From JAGXLC01 sp964585385 (lineage in GTDB: Bacteria; Bacteroidota; Bacteroidia; Bacteroidales; UBA12077), in NCBI GenBank assembly GCA_964585385.1, contig CAZPDP010000007.1:33022-97021 (forward strand): a stretch of DNA of 64,000 nt, read 5' to 3'. The position numbers and the translations under genes were made by a program. The stretch's first letter is position 1. Every line of letters begins with the position of its first letter. The notes under the pieces were generated by a model. That model did not search any database. It saw only the letters and a program-made list of their open reading frames with translations, and was not told where the DNA came from. This document shows positions 27,286 through 37,266 of this stretch, piece after piece.

Positions 27286-28496
27286 AATCCGTTTTCGTTA
27301 CAGGTTTCAATAAGAACATCTGCAACTGTCTTTAAGTCTTTGTCAGATAGATCATAATAAACAGGAAGTGATATTTCCGAGCTGTAATTTTTATAAGCTT
27401 TTGGATATTCCTCCATCTTAAAACCACAATCTTTATAGTAAGAAAGAACCGGAATAGGCTGAAAATGAACATTCACAGATACTTCCTTTGCAAACATTCC
27501 CTGAATGATTTTATCCCGGAAAGCTTCATCAGCATTTTTTATCCTGATCATATAGATGTGATATGAAGATTCGAACTTTTCTGATTTATAAGGCGGAATA
27601 ACAGCCCAGTCATACTCTTTAAAACGGCTGGTGTAATAATCAAATATCTGTTTTCTTCTTTCAAGGTTTTCGTGGTCATAATTCTCTATTTCAATGAGAC
27701 CAAGCGAAGCTACTAAATCAGTCATATTTGACTTATAGCCGGGAACGATAACGTCGTACTTCCAGTTCTTGCCGACAGATTTCGCAAACGCATCTTTTGT
27801 TTGACCGTGCAGGGTAAAAATATTCAGGTAATCATATATTTCCTGGTTATGAAAGGGTACTGGCAGGTTAAGAGCAATAGCGCCTCCCTCACTTGTAGTA
27901 AGGTTTTTAACAGCATGAAAAGAGAACACAGTAACATCGGCCAATACGCCGGTTTTTCTGCCTTTATAGCTTGCTCCCAGAGAATGAGCTGCATCAGAGA
28001 GCAGCAACACTCTTCCAAGCTTTTTTTGTTCAGGTGATTCAGGGTTGAATCGCGCTCTTATACCCGGTAAATTAACTACTTCATTCAATTTTTCATAGTT
28101 GCAGGGAAGACCCCCAATATCCACAGGCATAACGGCTTTGGTTCGTTCAGAAATCAAATTCTTAACAGACTCAACGTCTATATTAAAATCCTTCTCGTTT
28201 GTATCCGCTAAGACTGGTTTAGCCCCAAGATGCATGACAACATTGGCAGTAGCTGAATAAGTATAAGCCGGGATAATGACCTCATCCCCCTCCTTCACAC
28301 CAAACCATCGAAGCATTGTTTCAAGACCGTGGGTTGCTGAACTCACACATAATGTCTTTGGATTTCCGCAATATTCCTCAAGCTTCTTTTCAAATTTTTT
28401 GGTTTTGGGTCCTGTGGTAATCCAGCCCGATTTTAATGTATCGATAACTTCCTCTATTGCAGCCTGATCAATCTTGGGTTTATTGAATGGTATCAT
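27282..28496 (-). CDS. DegT/DnrJ/EryC1/StrS-family aminotransferase
   Basis: PLP-dependent aminotransferase that puts an amino group on a keto-nucleotide sugar, 404 residues. The Schiff-base lysine is Lys197 in FSFHAVKNLTTSEGG, the phosphate-binding segment SSATHGLE is near residue 52-59 and the metal-like DAAHSLGASYKG follows. The GWITTGPKTKKFEKK N-terminus is typical. It precedes the initiating sugar transferase with a four-base overlap, so the aminated sugar is probably the first one transferred. Whether it also partners the WlbA-like oxidoreductase at the other end of the locus is open. Confidence 0.93.
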   Translation of the reverse strand: MIPFNKPKIDQAAIEEVIDTLKSGWITTGPKTKKFEKKLEEYCGNPKTLCVSSATHGLETMLRWFGVKEGDEVIIPAYTYSATANVVMHLGAKPVLADTNEKDFNIDVESVKNLISERTKAVMPVDIGGLPCNYEKLNEVVNLPGIRARFNPESPEQKKLGRVLLLSDAAHSLGASYKGRKTGVLADVTVFSFHAVKNLTTSEGGAIALNLPVPFHNQEIYDYLNIFTLHGQTKDAFAKSVGKNWKYDVIVPGYKSNMTDLVASLGLIEIENYDHENLERRKQIFDYYTSRFKEYDWAVIPPYKSEKFESSYHIYMIRIKNADEAFRDKIIQGMFAKEVSVNVHFQPIPVLSYYKDCGFKMEEYPKAYKNYSSEISLPVYYDLSDKDLKTVADVLIETCNENGL

Positions 28497-28507
28497 AAAA
28501 AAAATTT

Positions 28508-29566
28508 CTAGCGATTAGCATCTATTGGCTTTATTTTCTTATTTCTTAAAATCGTGAACCTGATTATTCCTGAAAAGTATCCTATCCCGTATGAGAAATG
28601 AATCAGAAAAAAAACAAAAGGCATCAGGAATAAATAGGCAGCATTTTGCTTTTTCATTACAGTTTGAACCGAAAATGCAGCTCCAAAAATAAAATAAATA
28701 AATAAAACAAATAAACCTGCATAGAATAAGGTTTGGCTAATTACAGGCATTACTATGAGTGCAATAATGAATAAGGCAAAAAAGAACGGAAAAAACTGTC
28801 TGACTGTGGCCGGTTTTCTAATTTTCAGATTAACAAGAGGTTTGAAGAATCCAAATTGAAAAAACATCCTGATCATCTTTGAAAGCTTCTCACGGGCATA
28901 ATACTTAATTTTTAACCGGGGAATCAGATAAATAGTGCCGCCCGCCTTTATCAAGCGGGCATTGAATTCATCATCCTGGTTTCGGACCAGGTCTGTATCA
29001 AACAGTCCGATTTTTTCAAAGACTTCTCTCTTGTAACAGCCATAAGGTACTGTATCTACTTTACGAATTTTTTCTGTGCCGAGCCTGTAATAGGCATTCC
29101 CAATACCGAATGAGTTGGAAGTGCACTCTGCAATTAAGTTGGCTTCCATTGTATCTCTAGATGGGAGAGTTATCCAGCTTCCTCCTACATTGTCAGCTTC
29201 CAGTTCAAATAATTTTTTGACAAGCACGCTTACATAATTCACGGGATATTCAGAGTGCGCATCAATGCGAATAATAACCTCCCCCCGGGATTGCCTGATT
29301 CCTTTATTCAGGGCAAAGGGAACAACTTTTTCAGGATTCTCCAGGACTTGTATATGCTTATATTTAATATCCCATTTTTTGAGTATTCCTGGTGTTTTGT
29401 CATTACTCATCCCGTCAACAACTATTATTTCAAGCTTATCTGGGGGGTAATCCTGTTGAATCAGATTTCGCAGAACCCTTTCAATATACCGTTCTTCATT
29501 CCTGCAGGGAACGATAAGTGAAACAAAAGGCTCTTCAGATAAACTATTTACTCTGCGTTTTTCCAT
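28508..29566 (-). CDS. Glycosyltransferase family 2 with C-terminal membrane helices
   Basis: A 352-residue inverting GT-A transferase. The nucleotide-binding start is SLIVPCRNEERYIERVL, the first acidic motif is EIIVVDGMSNDKT and the DxD-like segment is IIRIDAHSEYP near residue 100. The C-terminal 90 residues form three or four hydrophobic helices that anchor the enzyme in the inner membrane, as in the family that adds sugars to lipid-linked oligosaccharides. It overlaps the sulfotransferase gene by 19 bases, so coupling is likely. The start ATG at 29566 is the only one in the region. Confidence 0.93.
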   Translation of the reverse strand: MEKRRVNSLSEEPFVSLIVPCRNEERYIERVLRNLIQQDYPPDKLEIIVVDGMSNDKTPGILKKWDIKYKHIQVLENPEKVVPFALNKGIRQSRGEVIIRIDAHSEYPVNYVSVLVKKLFELEADNVGGSWITLPSRDTMEANLIAECTSNSFGIGNAYYRLGTEKIRKVDTVPYGCYKREVFEKIGLFDTDLVRNQDDEFNARLIKAGGTIYLIPRLKIKYYAREKLSKMIRMFFQFGFFKPLVNLKIRKPATVRQFFPFFFALFIIALIVMPVISQTLFYAGLFVLFIYFIFGAAFSVQTVMKKQNAAYLFLMPFVFFLIHFSYGIGYFSGIIRFTILRNKKIKPIDANR

Positions 29567-30387
29567 TCTGAAAGATCTTTGCCGGTGAGTTGTTCAATTC
29601 CCTCAATTTCTTCTTTTAGCCTGACCATTAATTCGGCTTTACGATGTCCCGGAATAATATCATCCTTGCCCTTATTTATTTCCTTAAAGAGTACACTTCG
29701 CACAAGCTGACTTCTTTTTAATTTATTTAAAAGAGAATAGAGCTGGAATTTTCTGAGTATCCTTGATCCCAAATCTACCCAGTAAGCAAATACATTCAGT
29801 CGTGCTCTGTTTCTCCGGTTGATGGTTCTGTAAAGGCTTTCCGGGATAAAACCAGGCTCTGCCCCTATTGCTTTATACAGTTTCCGGGCAAAATTCGCCG
29901 GATTCTTTCTTAGCTCTTCATAAAAAAGAATTGAAATCTGCTCTCTTTTAAAATAACGTAAGTAATTTTTTAACTTAGAATAGTAATAGTTATCAGTAAG
30001 CAGATTGGGTTGTTTATTCAGGGCCTCTTCAAAACTTCCTTCAACCTCACCTGCCCTCTTTCTGTAAAGATAAGCAGATGCCATCCTGTCCAACGGATTT
30101 CTAAGACAAGTAATCAATTGAATGTCAGGCAATAAATTATGAATTCTTTCAGGGACATCTTCATCATAAAAATACAAATTGCTAATTTCTCCAATAGCCT
30201 TAGTTCCGGAACAATTCCTGAAAAACTTAAAATACCAGTCGGGCCCTTTCTGGTAATGCTCATTAAAAAAGTGTGTTTCTTTTGTCCCAGAAGCCATGCA
30301 CACTTCAGGATGCTCAAGTAAGATTTCATACATCCACGAAGTACCGGATCTGCCGGGACCAATTATAATAAAAGTAGGTTTTTGCAT
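29548..30387 (-). CDS. PAPS-dependent sulfotransferase
   Basis: Transfers sulfate from PAPS to a hydroxyl, here probably on the glycan made by this locus. The 279-residue protein begins with the 5'-phosphosulfate-binding loop GPGRSGTSW at 10-18 and carries the 3'-phosphate-binding segment LRNPLDRMASAY with Arg96 and Ser104. Typical KGPDWYFKFF and FYEELRKNP segments follow. It has no signal peptide, so it acts in the cytoplasm on the lipid-linked precursor. It lies inside the polysaccharide operon between two glycosyltransferases, the main reason to link it to glycan sulfation rather than to lipids. Confidence 0.9.
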   Translation of the reverse strand: MQKPTFIIIGPGRSGTSWMYEILLEHPEVCMASGTKETHFFNEHYQKGPDWYFKFFRNCSGTKAIGEISNLYFYDEDVPERIHNLLPDIQLITCLRNPLDRMASAYLYRKRAGEVEGSFEEALNKQPNLLTDNYYYSKLKNYLRYFKREQISILFYEELRKNPANFARKLYKAIGAEPGFIPESLYRTINRRNRARLNVFAYWVDLGSRILRKFQLYSLLNKLKRSQLVRSVLFKEINKGKDDIIPGHRKAELMVRLKEEIEGIEQLTGKDLSEWKNAE

Positions 30388-30402
30388 AAATTACGATATT
30401 GT

Positions 30403-31536
30403 TTAAATGAGCCCCTTATATATGCGCAATAACTTTTTGCTTTCTTCTTTCCAGTTATATTCTTCCTCTATTAGCTTTCTTCCATTTTCACCCATCTCTT
30501 CTCTCCTGTCCGGATTATTAAGTATATATTCGATGGCATCAGCTATCTCAACAGGATTTAAAGGATTCACACAAACTCCGCAGTTGTTTTTTTCCACTAA
30601 TTCTTTCCATAAAGGAAAATCAGATGCTATAACCGGTATTCCGGCTGACATGTATTCAAATATTTTATTTGGCTGGGCATTCAAATGATTTGGCAGTGAA
30701 TGAAAAACAACCAATCCAGCCATGGATTTTTCGAGGATATCTCTGTATTCCTCCCTGTTCAGAAAACCCAGTTCATTTACTTTTTTCCAGCCTGTTTCAT
30801 TTCTAAGACTATCTCTTAAATCACTTGAATAATATTGACCACCCAGGTAAAGTCGTATATCATCAAATCGCTCCATGGCCCGAACCATCTCATAAGCTCC
30901 CCTGATGGTTGTAATTTTACCTACATAACAGACTGCTCTTTGCTTAACAGTTTTATCGGGTATTGATGAAGCCAACTCATCTGCTATTGGATAATTGTTA
31001 ACATCTATGGTTTTCTTATTGATTCGAATAAAACGTTGCTTGATAAAGGGAGTTGCTGCAATAAGATAATCAAATTTCCGGGCAGCCCTGTTTTCATAAA
31101 TCTTATAAAACCAGGCAATCAGGTTAGACAGCAATTTATGAATATAAGGTTTGCTCTTAATTTGTTCAGGAATGTCCTCATGAATATCATAAATCACTTT
31201 TTTTCCTTTTTTCTTTAGTTTTAAACCGTAGCGAATAAGTTCCGGGTCATGAAAATGGAAGATATCTGCATTGGTTTTTAGAGCGGCCCTGTAAATCTTT
31301 CTTCCTGACCTGTAGAATCTCTTCCAGCGGTTGTTTTCCTTTCCAATGTCAATAATCCTTATGCCGTTTCCCTCAGCAAGCCCCTGTCCATCAGCCACTA
31401 TCAGGGTAACATCAAAACCATCCTCTGCCAGGGATGAACACTCTTTCAAAAAAATCCGAGTATCCTTTCTGTCATGCACACTGGTAAAATGGCAGACCTT
31501 GATTTTTTTAGCCAGATTGTTTTTTTCAGCTTTCAT
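30403..31536 (-). CDS. Glycosyltransferase family 4
   Basis: A 377-residue retaining GT-B transferase. A VCHFTSVHDRKDTRIFLKE opening and the IYDIHEDIPEQI segment are typical of the N-terminal acceptor domain. The C-terminal donor domain has VCYVGKITTIRGAYEMVRAM, LNREEYRDIL and KIFEYMSAGIPVIASDFP, the E-x7-E-type nucleotide-sugar pocket. A four-base overlap (ATGA) with the upstream polymerase gene suggests coupling. The donor and linkage are unknown. Confidence 0.93.
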   Translation of the reverse strand: MKAEKNNLAKKIKVCHFTSVHDRKDTRIFLKECSSLAEDGFDVTLIVADGQGLAEGNGIRIIDIGKENNRWKRFYRSGRKIYRAALKTNADIFHFHDPELIRYGLKLKKKGKKVIYDIHEDIPEQIKSKPYIHKLLSNLIAWFYKIYENRAARKFDYLIAATPFIKQRFIRINKKTIDVNNYPIADELASSIPDKTVKQRAVCYVGKITTIRGAYEMVRAMERFDDIRLYLGGQYYSSDLRDSLRNETGWKKVNELGFLNREEYRDILEKSMAGLVVFHSLPNHLNAQPNKIFEYMSAGIPVIASDFPLWKELVEKNNCGVCVNPLNPVEIADAIEYILNNPDRREEMGENGRKLIEEEYNWKEESKKLLRIYKGLI

Positions 31537-32843
31537 TCAAATTCTTTCTGAGTCCGATTCAAAAATATATAAGCAATTAAAACCAGTAAAATGATTCCGT
31601 GAGTGCCAAGTGCAGTCATCAATTCACTACTCACCAGGGTATAGAGCATGATAACAAAAATTCCTGAGAAGACAGGATGAATTTTCAGATCATCAATGAA
31701 CTTAAAGAGTATACCGAGAAATATAATATTTCCCAGTGCACCGGGTATTCCAAAATTCATATAACCGGAACTTATGAAGCCATTGTTACAGCTTTGGTCA
31801 GGATTGTTTTTAAAAACCTCACTGATCTTGTAAGAAGGATTCAAATCATACGGGTAATCGAAAAAAGGCTCAAGAATACTATGAGAAAGATAAATATGAT
31901 TGTTCTGGAAAAATTCATAGTAAAATTCATTATGCAAAGCCGGGTAAAATAAAAAGCGCCTGGATGACAAACTGATGATCGGTTCAAAATTAAAAAATTG
32001 ATAACTGATATATCCTACTAAGAGAATTGCAGTTAATACCAGAAGGAAAACTGTTGATTGCAGGAAATAATGTCTGAAGAAATACAAAAATATGACAAGA
32101 AGAAAACCAAAAAGTAGTATTTTATGCGCACCAATCATATAAAGGTAAAGAAACGCTATTAATGAAACAGTTAAAATCAGGTATTTCCTTTTGTAAAGTG
32201 CAATAACGAAAAGCACAGGGACTAAGAACTTACCCAGTGGACTATAAGTGTAACCTGTCCAGAGGGTTGATAATTCCTTGAAAGTGTCCCTTACCTGGTA
32301 AATATCCTTTATAATGAAGACTTTCCAGTTTATCTCCAGTCCGTAAACAAAAAAGAAAGGAATCAGCAAAACAAGTACAAGTACCAATAGAATGTAAAGT
32401 CTGTTTTTTAAAGGAATGATAGTAAGTTTAAAATTCAGATCCCTTTTCCAATGGGAAAAAAGAAAAAGGCAGCCTATAAAAATGAAAACCAGATAAGAAA
32501 TGATTCTCCTGTCAATCATGAATTCATAGACAATTAAATTGGGAATCAAGATTATGGCTATTGACAAAACACTTATAAAATACAAAAATCCCTTCCTGTC
32601 AGGAATATAGGAAATCATAACCAGGGCGAAAACAAAAATAATTTTGGTTTCAAAGTATTTCAAAAGACTAAACTCAAAAGAAAATCCGACTTCAGGATAT
32701 TCAACCACAATAAACTGCCTGTAAACAAGCTCAAGTAAAAAAAATAATACTACCAGTAACAGTATATTGAAGAGTTTAACCTGTTTAAATTCCAGGTTAT
32801 CAGGCTTCTTTATTTTTTCTGTCCATTTTTCTATAAACTTCAT
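31533..32843 (-). CDS. Polysaccharide polymerase (Wzy-like) membrane protein
   Basis: A 436-residue integral membrane protein with about ten to twelve hydrophobic segments starting near residue 25 and a large loop with PIISLSSRRFLFYPALHNEFYYEFFQNN (residues about 285-312, the periplasmic type of loop in Wzy). No sequence motif defines Wzy, so the call rests on topology, length and position between Wzx and a glycosyltransferase. It would join repeat units carried by the flippase at the periplasmic face. It starts 48 bases downstream of the flippase stop. Confidence 0.8.
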   Translation of the reverse strand: MKFIEKWTEKIKKPDNLEFKQVKLFNILLLVVLFFLLELVYRQFIVVEYPEVGFSFEFSLLKYFETKIIFVFALVMISYIPDRKGFLYFISVLSIAIILIPNLIVYEFMIDRRIISYLVFIFIGCLFLFSHWKRDLNFKLTIIPLKNRLYILLVLVLVLLIPFFFVYGLEINWKVFIIKDIYQVRDTFKELSTLWTGYTYSPLGKFLVPVLFVIALYKRKYLILTVSLIAFLYLYMIGAHKILLFGFLLVIFLYFFRHYFLQSTVFLLVLTAILLVGYISYQFFNFEPIISLSSRRFLFYPALHNEFYYEFFQNNHIYLSHSILEPFFDYPYDLNPSYKISEVFKNNPDQSCNNGFISSGYMNFGIPGALGNIIFLGILFKFIDDLKIHPVFSGIFVIMLYTLVSSELMTALGTHGIILLVLIAYIFLNRTQKEFE

Positions 32844-32891
32844 GCCTGCATTAAATTATCATAGCACTATAATTCTTCGAATCTTTATGAA

Positions 32892-34223
32892 TCAAGCAAT
32901 AAAAAAATACCGAATCACATATATTGGTAAAGTGGCCACAGCCAATAACAAAAGGGTCTTCAAGACAAAACGCGCTGAATTTATTTTCATAACATTAAGA
33001 ATGTAAGAAAGTTGAACCAACTGACCCAACGCGCTAATTACGCCAAAAGCAATAACAACATAAAGAGAGCCGTTAAAAATCCAGTAAATCGTAAGAATGC
33101 CTGCTATTCTGGCCAAAAAAACTATCAGATTGATCTTGAACCACTGGCTTTGCTTTTCAAACACATTAAATAAATGAGTAAGCGGTGCATTAATGAATAC
33201 AAAGAACAACCATACAATTAATGCCTGGGAGTATTCCCCTGCAATTCTCCACTCCTCACCAAATACAAAACCAAAAATATAATCTCCAAAAACCAATAGC
33301 AACGCTACTGGTATGAAGGAAATATTCAGAAGTTTATTGATCAGCTTTGTCGTAAAAATTCTGAATTTTTCCTCATTGTCATTTTCCACTGCAGCCTTTT
33401 GATAAAAAACCTGTCCTATTGCTATCCCCACCAGATTTACCGGTGTTGCAAGTATTCGATGCGCAAAGGAATACCATCCAACAATTGACGCAGAAAATAA
33501 CCGGGTAAAAAATAAAACAGGCAATTGATTGGATAACTTGTTAATGGAGTTGGTCCATGTATTATAGATTGGAAAGTTTCTGTATCGAATAGCCTCAGTT
33601 CTTAAGTTAGAATAGGTAATTGGCTGATGAAATTTTTTCAAGTAGGTCTGTGATTTATTCCATAAATAACCAATTCCAAGTACATGTCCACCTATATTCC
33701 CTCCAATTAATCCAGCTGCTCCGGTATTCATAAACCCCATCCCAACCTGCAGGGAGGTTGCTCCCAAGCTCTTGGTCATTTTACTCGCAGCCAGTTTACC
33801 ATATTTTTTTTGCCTGTTGTTTAAAAAAGTAAAACTCTGTAAAACATTATATAAGAAAGTAGCTATAGGAACCCAAACCAGCCATCGCACATATAAAGGC
33901 GATACATTCCATTTTACAAGCAAATTATTCAGAAAAAGGATAATCAGGAAAAAAACCATATTTACAGCTAACGAAAGGATAATTGACAAATAAAATATCT
34001 TCACTGCACTGGGGTTTTTCCTGGGTAACATTATTGCTCTTTCATACCTCCCGCTGGTTATATTCGACAATATTCCGACCAATGCAACAAATAATCCTAA
34101 AGCACCGAATTCTTCGGGAGTGTATATTCGTGTCAGGACCGGGCTAACCAGAAGCGGTATTAGTTGGGCCATTGTCGTTCCTGAAAGCAGAATCATAATG
34201 TCCTTCAGGAAACCCGGTTTCAA
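32892..34223 (-). CDS. Polysaccharide flippase Wzx, copy 1
   Basis: Moves undecaprenyl-linked glycan units across the inner membrane. It has 443 residues with about 12 hydrophobic helices and the Polysacc_synt start LLVSPVLTRIYTPEEFG, followed by GRYERAIMLPRKN. It is clearly related to the second flippase in this locus (VLTRIYEPAEFG, GRYEQAIMLPKK). The annotated start is a TTG at 34223, which preserves the expected N-terminus FLKDIMILLSG; an ATG at 34196 would remove nine residues and part of the first helix. The next gene upstream is a glycosyltransferase. Confidence 0.9.
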   Translation of the reverse strand: MKPGFLKDIMILLSGTTMAQLIPLLVSPVLTRIYTPEEFGALGLFVALVGILSNITSGRYERAIMLPRKNPSAVKIFYLSIILSLAVNMVFFLIILFLNNLLVKWNVSPLYVRWLVWVPIATFLYNVLQSFTFLNNRQKKYGKLAASKMTKSLGATSLQVGMGFMNTGAAGLIGGNIGGHVLGIGYLWNKSQTYLKKFHQPITYSNLRTEAIRYRNFPIYNTWTNSINKLSNQLPVLFFTRLFSASIVGWYSFAHRILATPVNLVGIAIGQVFYQKAAVENDNEEKFRIFTTKLINKLLNISFIPVALLLVFGDYIFGFVFGEEWRIAGEYSQALIVWLFFVFINAPLTHLFNVFEKQSQWFKINLIVFLARIAGILTIYWIFNGSLYVVIAFGVISALGQLVQLSYILNVMKINSARFVLKTLLLLAVATLPIYVIRYFFIA

Positions 34224-34282
34224 AAATTTATGGAAAATAGATCGAATAGTATCCAGATTGATATGAATTGATAATCAATTAA

Positions 34283-35392
34283 CTAGCTTTGCCGGAGCAG
34301 TTTGTTGTATACTTCAAGCAATTGCTCTACATTATGTTCCAGGCTATAATTGTGTACAACATGTTTTCTTGCCTTTGAACCCATTTTATGACGTAATTCT
34401 TTGCTTTTTATAAGTTCCTCTATAGCTTTTGCTGCACCTTCTATATCTCCCTTTTTAACAATGAAACCAGTGGCTCCATTTTGAACTATCTCAATAAAAC
34501 CCGGGACATTACTAACCACAACAGGTTTCTCACAGGCTCCTGCTTCCAGCAAAGCCACACCAAAACTTTCATCGTAAACGGATAAGCTGGAAAAAATATC
34601 CATCTGGTTTATCATTTCAGGAATTCTGTCGGGGGGCATTTTTCCTTCAAAATACACCAAATGCCTAATTCCAAATTTGTCTGTCATATTTTCAAGTTTT
34701 TTTCTTTCCGGACCTTCGCCTATAATCTTCAATTCAAGTTTAAAGTCAGGATTCCTCTCTAAAACCAATTTAAATGCCTGAATCAGTATATCAATGCCAT
34801 AATATTTTTTTAGCTTTTTAATGGTTCCAATAACCAGCTTTTCTTTGCCACTCCTCTTTTTCACAGGAGTGAACTTTTGGGTGTCAATACCGAAAGGTAT
34901 CACAGTGATCGCCTTGTCTGTATACTTTCTAATTTCCCCAGCCATATTATTGCTTGTAGAAAGAATGACCCTTGTTTTTCTCAATGCTCTTTTTATGAGA
35001 TGCTTATGCAGTAAAGACTTCCTGGGAAACTTATATACATCTGAACCCCAAACAGATAAAACGACCGGCGTAAAAGAAAGAAAGGAAGTCAAAAGTCCAT
35101 AACTGCTGGCATAATGCGCATGGATAATGTCAGGCTGAAATTCTTTAATAATTTTATTAATGAGAGGAAGACTTTTGAGATATAAAATTTTGGAAAAATT
35201 TCCCAGGCGACTGTTGATATAATTATTTGCAAAACCGACTGATTGATGCTGAACATTAACCAATCCGTCATAAATTGAAGAATCATATTGATTTAATCCC
35301 AATACAAAAATTTCAATTTTTTCACGGGCAAGTTCATTTACCCATTTAATAGTATGTGGATCTTCTGGATTGGCGAGAACTAACAACTTCAT
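34283..35392 (-). CDS. Glycosyltransferase family 4
   Basis: A 369-residue GT-B enzyme. The N-terminal half has PEDPHTIKWVNELA and DIIHAHYASSYGLLTS; the donor half has IGTIKKLKKYYGIDILIQAF, VYFEGKMPPDRIPEMINQMDI and the E-x7-E motif SFGVALLEAGACEKPVVVS. The ATG at 35392 was preferred over a TTG at 35416. It is one of the five transferases of this locus and no linkage can be given. A 60-base gap separates it from flippase copy 1 and about 135 bases from the next transferase. Confidence 0.93.
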   Translation of the reverse strand: MKLLVLANPEDPHTIKWVNELAREKIEIFVLGLNQYDSSIYDGLVNVQHQSVGFANNYINSRLGNFSKILYLKSLPLINKIIKEFQPDIIHAHYASSYGLLTSFLSFTPVVLSVWGSDVYKFPRKSLLHKHLIKRALRKTRVILSTSNNMAGEIRKYTDKAITVIPFGIDTQKFTPVKKRSGKEKLVIGTIKKLKKYYGIDILIQAFKLVLERNPDFKLELKIIGEGPERKKLENMTDKFGIRHLVYFEGKMPPDRIPEMINQMDIFSSLSVYDESFGVALLEAGACEKPVVVSNVPGFIEIVQNGATGFIVKKGDIEGAAKAIEELIKSKELRHKMGSKARKHVVHNYSLEHNVEQLLEVYNKLLRQS

Positions 35393-35527
35393 AAAAATGT
35401 ATATTCCAAACTTCAATAAACAGTTACATCTTCCATTTTAATAAAATCATGCAATTCATAACTTAAAGCACCAACAAAGATAACAAATTACACCTCCAAC
35501 TATCTATAAGGGGCAATAAACTCTTAA

Positions 35528-36682
35528 CTAGCGTGCTAAAATCCTGCTCATTTCCTTACCCCAATCAAATGTAAGTTCCTTTTTTCGCTGGATAACTAAT
35601 TCTTTCAACTTTTCCGCCTGGTCCTGATCGATAAAAGTGGCTATTTTTTTATAAAGTTCAAATATCCGAGGTTCAAAAAGCAAGTCTTCATAAATAAGCA
35701 TTTCCGGGATACCTCCGCTTTTTGCTCCCATGACAGGAATCTCCATATACAGCCCTTCCATAATGGTATTGGGGAAAGAATCCACGAGAGAAGGAACTAC
35801 AAGTAAATCAGCTTTTTTCAGGAATTTAACCGGGTTTTCAACTAAACCTATAAACTCAATTTCTTCCCGCTTGGAATACTCATGCTCATACTTCTCCATT
35901 AGTTTACCTCCTCCAATAATAAATAGTCTTACCCTATATCCTTTGTCAAGTAGCATTTCCATTGCACCTAACAATATATGAAGCCCCTTTCGGCTATCCT
36001 TAACATTTCCAACAAAATAAATGTTCGTTTGATTTTCTGATTTTTCAACAGGCTTTTCATTTTGAAATTGCTGATTCTCTATAATCCAGGAGGCATTTAC
36101 ATTATTATTGATTACAAATGTTTTATTCAGAATAGTATCTTCCTTGTTCTTATGCCTTTTTAGTATCTTTTGCAAATCATCCCCGGACTGTACAATAATT
36201 TTCTGAGCTTTCCGCAGGGCAAGCGCTTCAATTGTTTTCAAAAACTGAATCAGAAGAGGATTAAAAAACTTAATTTTTTTTTGCTTCAATTGCATTTTCC
36301 TGCAGGCAATAAAATCCTCCCAGAGAATTAAACTCACATTCCTTAACCCCAATAGAGCTCCCTGTATGCCATAAGGAACTGAAATAAGTACTGCACTGTC
36401 ATAATCCAGTTTGTTTATCCTTTTCAGGGTTTTATAATTCCTAATAAAGCTCAAAAAAAGATTTGGAAAGACTTTGGATTCTGTCCTTTTAATTGGATGG
36501 ATGTGAATATTGTTACTTTGTTCAATATTATTGGGAACAGGAATGAACAGGTGGATTATATCACCAAAATTGGACAAATTATGGATTAATTCCTTAAATC
36601 GCTTTGTTCCACCGGTTTCACTACTATGGATATAATCATCCATTGTATAAAATATCCAGGTGCGATGCCGCTCATTATTCAT
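35528..36682 (-). CDS. Glycosyltransferase family 4
   Basis: A 384-residue GT-B enzyme. The N-terminus contains TWIFYTMDDYIHSSETGG and TKRFKELIHNL, the typical opening with a Gly-rich turn; the donor domain has IYFVGNVKDSRKGLHILLGAM, EFIGLVENPVKFLKKADLLVVPSL and PNTIMEGLYMEIPVMGAKSGG. The acetyltransferase gene lies 14 bases upstream. Its sugar is not identifiable. A short gap of about 135 bases on its downstream side contains no gene. Confidence 0.9.
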   Translation of the reverse strand: MNNERHRTWIFYTMDDYIHSSETGGTKRFKELIHNLSNFGDIIHLFIPVPNNIEQSNNIHIHPIKRTESKVFPNLFLSFIRNYKTLKRINKLDYDSAVLISVPYGIQGALLGLRNVSLILWEDFIACRKMQLKQKKIKFFNPLLIQFLKTIEALALRKAQKIIVQSGDDLQKILKRHKNKEDTILNKTFVINNNVNASWIIENQQFQNEKPVEKSENQTNIYFVGNVKDSRKGLHILLGAMEMLLDKGYRVRLFIIGGGKLMEKYEHEYSKREEIEFIGLVENPVKFLKKADLLVVPSLVDSFPNTIMEGLYMEIPVMGAKSGGIPEMLIYEDLLFEPRIFELYKKIATFIDQDQAEKLKELVIQRKKELTFDWGKEMSRILAR

Positions 36683-36696
36683 TTTCCAAGATCTTA

Positions 36697-37257
36697 TTAG
36701 TATCCATTTTTTCTCTTATAGGGTCCCAGGTCTTTGATTTTTTTAGCTGGGACTCCTCCAATCAAACAATCTCCTTCTTTGAAACTTTTGTTCACAACAG
36801 CGCCTGCTGCAACTACCGTATGATCTCCCAGTTCAACACCGGGTAAAACCACTACATTAGCTGCTAACCAGCAATTATTCCCTATCTTCACAGGTGGAGT
36901 CTTTAAATACTGATCGTAATCCTGGAAATCATGATTGGATGAAATGATTTTAACACCAGGTCCAATTCTCAGATTTGCGCCAACTTCGATACCATTGCGA
37001 CCCTGTATATATTGCCCTGGCGCCGTTCCAAGATTCGGACTCTTCTCATCTGTCTTAATATATTGAGGAAAACTAACAGTAGAACTCCAATGGACCAACC
37101 AGGGAATGCTGGCATTAACCCGAAAAACTCGCTGGAACAGGAAATAGACCCATACTTTCTTTGCCCCAAGATAATTCATATCTTTTTTATTAAAAAACAA
37201 AGACGTAAAAGTTCTGAATATTTTCCTCCCCATCATTACAAGGTGATTTTGACTCAT
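36697..37257 (-). CDS. Left-handed beta-helix O-acetyltransferase (WcaF-like)
   Basis: A 186-residue hexapeptide-repeat acyltransferase. After a basic N-terminal segment come hexads such as GAVVNKSFKEGDCLIGGVPAK and an ISSNHDF segment holding the catalytic His. The KIGNNCWLAANVVVLPG stretch is typical of the LacA/WcaF group that acetylates hydroxyls of sugars using acetyl-CoA. It is probably a modifier of the repeat unit. It is not WbpD-like, so it does not complete the 2,3-diamino-uronate pathway hinted at by the WlbA-like gene. It lies 9 bases after the second flippase gene. Confidence 0.9.
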   Translation of the reverse strand: MSQNHLVMMGRKIFRTFTSLFFNKKDMNYLGAKKVWVYFLFQRVFRVNASIPWLVHWSSTVSFPQYIKTDEKSPNLGTAPGQYIQGRNGIEVGANLRIGPGVKIISSNHDFQDYDQYLKTPPVKIGNNCWLAANVVVLPGVELGDHTVVAAGAVVNKSFKEGDCLIGGVPAKKIKDLGPYKRKNGY

Positions 37258-37266
37258 GAAGCTTAA

